Source: Antiquaquibacter soli (GTDB taxonomy: Bacteria > Actinomycetota > Actinomycetes > Actinomycetales > Microbacteriaceae). Taken from it: a DNA stretch of 64,000 nucleotides. Location of the stretch: contig NZ_JAUQUB010000001.1 in assembly GCF_030580675.1 (NCBI RefSeq), positions 372,001 to 436,000 of the forward strand. Direction: 5' to 3'. A program made the position numbers and the translations under genes. The notes below the pieces were generated by a model, which worked only from the letters and a program-made list of their open reading frames with translations, searched no databases and was not told the DNA's origin. Position 1 is the stretch's first letter, and every line of letters begins with the position of its first letter. Of the stretch, positions 45,201-51,140 are shown piece by piece.

Positions 45201-46753
45201 TCCCGTCCGTCGTGACCACCGCGTCCGGCTCGACCGGGGTCGCTGGAGACGAGTTCACGGACTCGATCGTCGTCACCGGGCTCAATGGTGCCGAGACCGA
45301 GTACGACTGGACCCTCCTCGGACCCGTCGCTCCGGTCGACGACGCGTGCGAGGCGGTCGACTGGACCGGTGCGGCCGTCGCCGACTCGGGGACGCTCGCG
45401 ATCGACGGCGATGGTACGTACGTGACCCCCGCGACGTCGGCCGAGGCCGTAGGGTGCTACACCTACACGGGCTCCCTCGCCGCATCCACAACGACAGACG
45501 CTGTCGAGCTCGCCGCGGGAGACCCGGCCGAGACCTTCATCGTCGAGCCCTACGACCCCGCAGTGACGACACGTGCGTCCGAGTCGGAGGGGCTGCCCGG
45601 TGAGTCGTTCACCGACGCTGTCGAGATCAGCGGTCTCGCGGACGTGACCACGACGTACTCCTGGACTCTCGTCCAGGCGGAGCCCGATGGAGCCGGCCAG
45701 TGCGTCGCCATCGACTGGGCTGCTGACGGTGACGTCATCGACTCGGGAGAGTTCGAGGTGACCGGCGACGGGACGTACACGACGGACGCGACGGTCGTCA
45801 CGGACGCCGCCTGCTACAGCTACACCGGACAGCTCGAGGCGACCGCCACGAGCCTCGGGGTGGAGCTGCCCGCGGGTGACCCGCTCGAGACGTTCCTGAT
45901 CGAGCCGTTCGAGCCCGCGATCAGCACCGAGGCATCCGTTCTGACCGCGGAGCCCGGCGACGTCATCACCGACTCGATCACGATCTCCTCGTTCGGAATC
46001 GACGAGGCGCTCTACGAGTGGCAGCTGCTCGGCCCGGTCGAGCCCGTCCTCGGCGAGTGCACGACCGTGAACTGGACGGCCGCGCCGGTGTTCGACACGG
46101 GATCGTTCACGGTCCAGCCGGGCACGAGCGACTACGGCACGACCGAGAGCGTGATCGGCCTGCCCGGGTGCTACACCTACACCGGTGCGCTCGCGGCGAC
46201 GGACAGCTCGCTCGCCGCGGTCCACGCCGCGGGCGACCCGGCGGAAACCTTCCTCGTCACGGCGCTCTCGCCGATCGTGTCGACCCAGGTGAGCAACGGC
46301 CAGACCCAGCTCGAGACTCGCGTGTCCGACTCGATCATCATCGAGGGAACTCGCGGCGCGACCATCGAGGCGACCTGGGTGCTGTATGGCCCGATCGCCA
46401 CCACCACGGACTGCAGCGCAGTCGCGTGGGATGACGCGGAGGTCGCCTTCGAGGGAGTGATCACGGTGGACGGCGACGGCACTTACACGACGCCTAGCGT
46501 CCTTCCGGCCGACCTCGGTTGCTACTCCTTCGAGGTGACCCTCGGGGAGACCGACACGACCGTTGCTGTCACTCACGAAGTCGGTCAGTCGAGCGAGACG
46601 ACCCATGTCGTTCCTCGTCCCACGGCGCTCGCCCTCACCGGCAGCACCGTCACAACGATCATCGGCGCTGGAGCGGTCCTGTTCGGGCTGGGCCTCACCG
46701 CGCTGCTGATTGCTCGGTCGCGGCGCACGGGGCGCCGGTCGACCGGGGCCTAA
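39263..46753 (+). CDS. Giant cell-wall-anchored repeat protein with LALTG sorting signal
   Basis: Predicted surface adhesin or stalk protein of 2,496 residues. Order: signal peptide (about 1-45, ending IPASA), a large N-terminal region with DUF11/isopeptide-like beta domains (about 46-915), one SdrD B-like domain near 918-1030 ([30 protein letters not shown]), twelve repeats of about 118 residues (about 1035-2440), then LALTG at 2456-2460, a membrane helix and the positive tail RSRRTGRR. LAxTG signals are known for class E sortases of actinobacteria; no sortase is in the window. AAGGGG precedes the GTG start. It lies alone behind a repeat-rich upstream region and before a strong hairpin. Ligand and function are unknown. 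Confidence 0.88.
   Translation: [2496 protein letters not shown]
42361..46600 (+). repeat. Twelve tandem about 118-residue Ig-like repeats inside the surface protein
   Basis: Coding repeats of about 354 bp. Each unit follows the pattern TTxASxN, then SDxVxVxGL, [26 protein letters not shown], GxYTTxxSTL, and [16 protein letters not shown], ending PAETVLV. Every unit has one Cys in the SC segment and one in the GCY segment, about 45 residues apart, suggesting a disulphide per domain. The central units are the most alike and the first and last most diverged, as expected for expansion by unequal exchange. The pattern resembles beta-sandwich repeats in large surface proteins of related genera. 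Confidence 0.85.
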
Positions 46754-46759
46754 AGAGTG

Positions 46760-46794
46760 AGGGGGTTGGCTGCGACCCCACCAACCCCCTCACA
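46760..46794 (+). terminator. Perfect 12-bp hairpin after the surface-protein gene
   Basis: TGAGGGGGTTGG (46760-46771) pairs with CCAACCCCCTCA (46783-46794) across an 11-nt loop. It starts 7 bp after the stop of the giant gene and 34 bp before the next start. There is no U-run. It is a probable factor-independent terminator or RNA-stabilising element. Confidence 0.7.
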
Positions 46795-46828
46795 TCCCCC
46801 GTCTCTGCAGACCAACGGAAGGAACTCC

Positions 46829-47410
46829 GTGACCTCGATCACCACACGACTCGCGGCGGCAGTGATCGCCTGCGTCGCAGTGCCGGCGCTCCTGGCGGGA
46901 TGCACCGGCCCCACCACCACGACCGACGTCGGCGAGCCGGTCGTCGCCTCAGACAGCTGGTCAGAGAGCACCACCGGCTCCGCGCCCGGCGCCGGGTCGT
47001 GCGAGCTCGACCACGGCGATGAGGGAACACGCCCGGATGCCTCGTGCACGCCCGGCGCGGTCACCTCGGAGATCTCGCCCGCAGATCCCTCCGTCGTGTG
47101 CCGCGAATCCGCGGGCGGGGAGATCAACGAGTCCGTTCGGTCCGCCGTTCTGTCCGCGTACGGCATCGAGAACGAGGATGCGCCCCGATACCGGGTCGAC
47201 TACCTCGTTCCGCGCCAGCTCGGTGGAGCGAACGACTTCGCCAATCTGTGGCCGATGCCCGAGTCGGACCCGTCGGCGACGACCAAAGCTCAGACCGACG
47301 CGGCGGTTGCTGACGCCGTGTGCGGGGGACGGGCGGGCATCCAGGCCGCTCAGTACGCGATCGCTCACAACTGGACGACCGCACTCACTGTGCTCGGACT
47401 CGGCGGCTGA
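46829..47410 (+). CDS. Small secreted lipoprotein with degenerate HNH-like motif
   Basis: 193 residues. The N-terminus VTSITTRLAAAVIACVAVPALLAGCTG has lipobox LAGC, so the protein is exported and lipid-anchored. The C-terminal part, SYxI-like region AVLSAYGIENEDAPRYRVDYLVPRQLGGANDFANLWPMP, matches the layout of small secreted HNH-type proteins, whose consensus is roughly EDHLIPLELGG-NLWPEP. Here the expected Asp-His is Asp-Tyr, so nuclease activity is doubtful. Four cysteines are present in the mature part. GGAAGGA lies 5 nt before the GTG. It follows the giant surface gene and precedes the sigma factor gene. Function is unknown. Confidence 0.75.
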   Translation: MTSITTRLAAAVIACVAVPALLAGCTGPTTTTDVGEPVVASDSWSESTTGSAPGAGSCELDHGDEGTRPDASCTPGAVTSEISPADPSVVCRESAGGEINESVRSAVLSAYGIENEDAPRYRVDYLVPRQLGGANDFANLWPMPESDPSATTKAQTDAAVADAVCGGRAGIQAAQYAIAHNWTTALTVLGLGG

Positions 47411-47517
47411 AAAAAGTCAGAGGCGCCCGTCATGAAACGCACGCGACGCGCTCAAGCAGTACGAGGCGTAGCTGGCCTCTTCCGCTGAAGAACGCTGAGT
47501 ACATGTGGGGGTGACAG

Positions 47518-49338
47518 GTGGCTGGTGATGCAGAGGACGTTGCTGACGCGGTCCTGATCAGGCAGGCGAGGTCGGGCGACGCGCGAGCCTTCGGGAGGCT
47601 GTGGAACCGGCACCACACGGCCGCGCTCCGGTTCGCCACGCGGCTCGTCGGTCGTTCCGACAGCGAAGATCTGGTCTCCGACGCATTCGCGAGCATCTAC
47701 CAGGCGATTCGCAACGGCGCGGGGCCCGACGAGATGTTCCGGCCCTACCTCTATACAACGCTCAAGAACTTGAGCATCCGGTGGTCGATCCGCGAATCGG
47801 CGTTCACGCTCGAAGAGGTCGACTTCGACACGTTCACCGACAGCACGACCGCCGAGGACGAGGGGGTCGCTGCGCTCGAGCGGTCCTACGAGGCTCTCGC
47901 CTTCCGTTCGCTTCCCCACCGGTGGCAGGAAGTGCTGTGGTACGGCGAGGTCGAAGGACTCAAGCCGCGGGACATCGCGCCGATCCTCGGGATGTCGGCG
48001 AACGCCGTCGCGGCGCTCGCGTATCGCGCGCGCGATGGATTCCGTAAGGCTTGGCTGGAGCTCAGAGCACAGGACGACGCCGCGGTCAGCGCCCCCAGCG
48101 ACAAGGTTCTGGCGGGTCGTCTTCGGGCGGTCCTCGTCCCGCTGCTGGTGGGCATCCCGCTCGCCGAGTTCCTCCGCGACACCGGGGGGAGTGCACCGGC
48201 GACAGCCGCCGTGACGACTGCCTCGTCGCACCTCCCGATTCCGACCTTCTCGGGTCTCATCGCGGGCGCGACCGCGATCGGTGCCGCCAGTGTCCTCGTG
48301 GCTGCGGCGATCATCGCACCCCCCGAGCCCGGAACATCGCCCACGCTCGAGGTCCCGGCCAGTGCGAGCGCGCCCCTTCCTGGATACGGTGAGCCCGAGC
48401 GCCCCGGCGGAGATCCCGCGCCAGTCGAGCCCACGCGCGACCCGGCCTCCACCGATCCGACTCGCACCGAGCCACCCACGTCCCCGCCGCTGCCCACGAC
48501 GCCGGCAGCCCTCCCCGCAGCGACCACACCCGCGGTCTTCAGCCCACTCGCCGGCGAGGCCGTCCCGGGCGGCGCTGTGGCTGTATCGGGCAGCGGCGAC
48601 TCGGGCAGCGAGATCCTCTTCACGATCGACGGACAGAGCGCCGGATCGGTGATCGTGGATCAGGACGGCTCCTGGCATCACGATCTCGTCGCCTCGCTCG
48701 CCGATGGCGCACACGAACTCGGCGTCGTCCAGCGCTCGGCTACCCGCTCGTCGTCACCGATCGTCAGCATCCCTTTCACGGTCGACTCCGTCGCCCCGGC
48801 GCAGCCTCTCCTCGCCACGACCTTTGATCGCTACGCGCAGAGTGCTCCGCCCGTCTCAGGTGTCGCGGAACCCGGGGCCATCGTCGTCGTGTCCGATGGT
48901 GTCACCGAGTTGGCTCGAGTCACGGCCGACGACGATGGCTCGTGGTCGACTCCGTCGCTGGAGGGCCTCACGGCCTACTCCACACAGCTCGTCGTGACGC
49001 AGATCGATCGCGCCGGCAACGCTTCCGACGCGGCCATCACCCCGCTGGCGTTCACTCCGCGCTTCACCACGACACAGACGCAGTATCCGGCATCCTGGCT
49101 GATGTGGCCGGTCCTGGCGAGCGGGTGGCCCGGAGCATCCGTGCGCACCTACATTGACGGCCAACCGGTGTGGACGAACTACTCGCTCATCACGACCATC
49201 CCGGCATCCGGCAACTTCCAGGCCTACCAGGGCGGTTTCCTGAGTGCTGGCGTCCACGTGATCACCATCGCCTATGCGGACCCCACCACTCTGGAACCCC
49301 TCTCAACGGAGTCCTTCACGGTGACGGTGACGCCGTGA
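47518..49338 (+). CDS. ECF sigma factor fused to membrane helix and extracellular Ig-like domains
   Basis: 606 residues. Sigma region 2 (about 12-95): RQARSGDARAFGRLWNRHHTAALRFATRLVG and EDLVSDAFASIYQAI. Sigma region 4 (about 125-185): LPHRWQEVLWYGEVEGLKPRDIAPILGMSANAVAALAYRARDGFRKAW. A helix at about 247-267 (LIAGATAIGAASVLVAAAII) is followed by a Pro/Thr-rich linker (270-345) and two or three Ig-like domains (ITVDxVAPAQP and GVAEPGAIVVVSDG-DDDGSWSTP patterns). The C-terminus should face outside. No zinc-binding anti-sigma motif is visible. The GTG start is the only supported one. Its stop overlaps the AraC-type gene by 4 bp. It is likely a membrane-tethered transcription factor; targets are unknown. 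Confidence 0.85.
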   Translation: MAGDAEDVADAVLIRQARSGDARAFGRLWNRHHTAALRFATRLVGRSDSEDLVSDAFASIYQAIRNGAGPDEMFRPYLYTTLKNLSIRWSIRESAFTLEEVDFDTFTDSTTAEDEGVAALERSYEALAFRSLPHRWQEVLWYGEVEGLKPRDIAPILGMSANAVAALAYRARDGFRKAWLELRAQDDAAVSAPSDKVLAGRLRAVLVPLLVGIPLAEFLRDTGGSAPATAAVTTASSHLPIPTFSGLIAGATAIGAASVLVAAAIIAPPEPGTSPTLEVPASASAPLPGYGEPERPGGDPAPVEPTRDPASTDPTRTEPPTSPPLPTTPAALPAATTPAVFSPLAGEAVPGGAVAVSGSGDSGSEILFTIDGQSAGSVIVDQDGSWHHDLVASLADGAHELGVVQRSATRSSSPIVSIPFTVDSVAPAQPLLATTFDRYAQSAPPVSGVAEPGAIVVVSDGVTELARVTADDDGSWSTPSLEGLTAYSTQLVVTQIDRAGNASDAAITPLAFTPRFTTTQTQYPASWLMWPVLASGWPGASVRTYIDGQPVWTNYSLITTIPASGNFQAYQGGFLSAGVHVITIAYADPTTLEPLSTESFTVTVTP

Positions 49339-50084
49339 TCGTGCGGATGGTTCCCGGCGAGGGGCGGCGGCTCGTCACGATCGCCATGTCCTTCGGCGCT
49401 GGCGGGTCCGGCGCGAGTCCTGTCCGAGGCCTGAGCGACATCCGGATCGAGGTGGCTGACGACCGCGGCGAGAAAGAGTTTCGACCGCTCCAGGCGCTCA
49501 TCATCGGCCTGGAGGAGTCGATGATCCCGGCCGAATCGGGGGAACTGCGTCGGGTCGCGGAACTCGGCAACCTTCTCGCTTACCGCGATCTCGCGTCGCC
49601 CCTCGTCGAGCGCACGTGGACGATGCTCACCCAACCAGCGGAGGAGCCGCCCTTCGGCGAGGAAGTCCGGTGGGCACAGACGTTGTCGATCGTCGTCGCG
49701 CGAGCGACCGGAGTCTCTCCGTCAGCCGCTGTGGTCGCACGGGCTCGACGGGCGCAGGTGGAGCGCATCGTCGCCCTCTTCAGCGGGGATCGGCGCCTCA
49801 CCCCGGACACGATCGCCGCATCGCTGGGCGTCTCACGTCGATCGCTCTACGAGCTCGCCGAGCCGCACTTCGGTGGAATCAGCGAGTACATCCGCACGGC
49901 CAGAGCGATGCGCGCGGCACGGATGCTCGCCGACGAGTCCTTCCGAGACCGCTCACACGCCGAGATCGCTCGGGCCACGGGATTCTCATCGACCAAGCAC
50001 ATGACCCGCGCACTTCTCGCGTCCAACGGACTCTCGCCTGCCGCCCTCCGCCCCGACACCGCCGAGGGCCGCGCTACGGCGTAA
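49335..50084 (+). CDS. AraC-family-like DNA-binding regulator
   Basis: 249 residues. The C-terminal 100 residues form an AraC-type double helix-turn-helix: LTPDTIAASLGVSRRSLYELAEPHFGGISEYIRTARAMRAARMLADESFRDRSHAEIARATGFSSTKHMTRALLASNGLSPAALR. The N-terminal region matches no sensor domain I recognise and has no membrane segment, so it should be cytoplasmic. The GTG overlaps the TGA of the membrane-tethered sigma gene (GTGA), so the two are made together. This suggests that they act on shared promoters. The 3' end overlaps the convergent small membrane-protein gene by 11 bp. Confidence 0.82.
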   Translation: MIVRMVPGEGRRLVTIAMSFGAGGSGASPVRGLSDIRIEVADDRGEKEFRPLQALIIGLEESMIPAESGELRRVAELGNLLAYRDLASPLVERTWTMLTQPAEEPPFGEEVRWAQTLSIVVARATGVSPSAAVVARARRAQVERIVALFSGDRRLTPDTIAASLGVSRRSLYELAEPHFGGISEYIRTARAMRAARMLADESFRDRSHAEIARATGFSSTKHMTRALLASNGLSPAALRPDTAEGRATA

Positions 50085-50709
50085 GGCTCAACGTGCTCGG
50101 AACGCCGATGGCGAACATGATCCAGCTCATGATCACGAAGGCGCCAGCGAACGCGACGGCGATTCCCAGCACCGACACCCACGGCCTTCCTTCGTACCAG
50201 TAGGCCGAGTCGGGATGCGCCTCGTAGAACTCGCGGAGCGAGATCGTCTCCGGGTCGACGGTGACAGGAACGCGCACCGCATCCACCAGCGATTCCATCG
50301 ACGTGAGGGTCCAGAACGTCCCGCGGAGCCGGAGCAGAGTGCGATCATCCGCATCGCGCAGTAGCAGTTGCGGCACGGCTTCGGACGATCCGGGGCGCCA
50401 GGTGTGGCCGATGAGCGCGGATGCGATCCGATCGCGGTCGATCACGTGCCGACGGAAGAACGCCTGCTTGATCACCCGGGTTGCCGTCACCTCCGCGAAG
50501 GCTCCGCGGTGACGGATCCAGCCGAACGCGACCACCGCGACAGCGACGACGTGGACCGCGAGGACGCGGCGCCAGCTGCCTTGTGAGGCGGAGAGCCAGT
50601 ACAGCACCCCGAAGAGCGGAATTCCGCCGACGAGGCTCGCGATGAGACCGGTGTGCGCCAGGGACTCTCGAGGAGTTACACGCACGACTACGTCCTCGTC
50701 GTCGTCCAC
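50074..50709 (-). CDS. Small membrane protein of unknown function, PH-like middle region
   Basis: 211 residues, not assigned to a known protein. Two hydrophobic segments near residues 20-62 (GLIASLVGGIPLFGVLYWL; VLAVHVVAVAVVAFGWI) and one near the C-terminus (VLGIAVAFAGAFVIMSWIMFAIGV) flank a soluble part with VTATRVIKQAFFRRHVIDRDRIASALI and LLLRDADDRTLLRLRGTFWT. That middle part resembles bacterial PH-domain (YdbT/DUF304-like) proteins. The N-terminus is acidic (VDDDEDVVVRV). The start is GTG. It converges with, and overlaps by 11 bp, the AraC-type gene. No link to that system is established. Confidence 0.7.
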   Translation of the reverse strand: MDDDEDVVVRVTPRESLAHTGLIASLVGGIPLFGVLYWLSASQGSWRRVLAVHVVAVAVVAFGWIRHRGAFAEVTATRVIKQAFFRRHVIDRDRIASALIGHTWRPGSSEAVPQLLLRDADDRTLLRLRGTFWTLTSMESLVDAVRVPVTVDPETISLREFYEAHPDSAYWYEGRPWVSVLGIAVAFAGAFVIMSWIMFAIGVPSTLSLTP

Positions 50710-50821
50710 CTCGCACCCCCCACCCAGGTCGATGCGTTTACATCGAGCGCTTCACTATAACGAAAGTGAACAATTTCTCGCGGGCGGATGGGCGCTGCGA
50801 GAAGCGCTTCGGGCGAAGTGG

Positions 50822-50906
50822 CGGAGAATGGGGGATTCGAACCCCCGAGGGCTTGCACCCAACACGCTTTCCAAGCGTGCGCCATAGGCCACTAGGCGAA
50901 TTCTCC
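50822..50906 (-). tRNA. tRNA-Ser (anticodon GGA)
   Basis: About 85 nt on the minus strand. The acceptor stem GGAGAAT/ATTCTCC is perfect. The anticodon loop CTTGGAAAG carries GGA, reading UCC/UCU. A long variable arm (TTGGGTGCAAGCCC region) is typical of serine tRNAs. The T-loop GGGTTCGAATCCC is canonical. No CCA is encoded. The SRP RNA gene lies about 60 bp away on the opposite strand, a common actinobacterial arrangement. Confidence 0.95.
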
Positions 50907-50954
50907 TGGGGCGGAAGCGCCACAGTGGGCGACAACCACGTAAGAGCATACCGG

Positions 50955-50960
50955 TAGAAT
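50955..50960 (+). promoter_or_regulatory. -10 box TAGAAT of the SRP RNA gene
   Basis: TAGAAT ends 6 nt before the inferred 5' end of the SRP RNA. No strong -35 match is visible. The upstream 50 bp lie between two divergent RNA genes. Confidence 0.6.
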
Positions 50961-50966
50961 GGACTC

Positions 50967-51055
50967 CGGCTCCTCGCGTGGCGCCATCCAGGCCAACTCC
51001 CCCAGGACGGAAACGTAGCAAGGGTAACCGGGCTCTGGCGGGTGCGCGAGGAGTC
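50967..51055 (+). ncRNA. ffs: Signal recognition particle RNA, small bacterial type
   Basis: About 89-nt single hairpin RNA that binds Ffh for co-translational membrane targeting. The ends pair (GGCTCCTCGCG with CGCGAGGAGTCC). The conserved tip is CCAGGACGGAAACGTAGCAAGGGTAA, matching the GGAA tetraloop and symmetric loop of SRP helix 8. A T-rich tail (CCTTTCTTTG) follows and probably terminates it. Ends are estimated to within a few nucleotides. Confidence 0.9.
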
Positions 51056-51140
51056 CTTTCTTTGTGAGCCCGTACCCACAGCCGGGCATCCGGGCCGTTG
51101 GTCCTCTCGTGGCGTCGGGCCCGCGCTTTAGGCTGGTGGC

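Noticed and set aside
42361-46600. CRISPR-like array
   Set aside because: The periodicity is about 354 bp, in frame, with diverged units and protein-level conservation; there are no short identical repeats with unique spacers.
40049-46606. A 2,185-codon open frame on the minus strand, opposite the giant surface-protein gene
   Set aside because: The translation is Arg/Val/Asp/Gly-rich with no domain, which is what antisense of high-GC repeats gives. The plus strand has signal peptide, repeats and sorting signal.
50822-50906. tRNA-Ser as an integration site for a mobile element
   Set aside because: No integrase, direct repeat of the tRNA 3' end, or phage gene was seen nearby; core genes flank the tRNA on the pta side.
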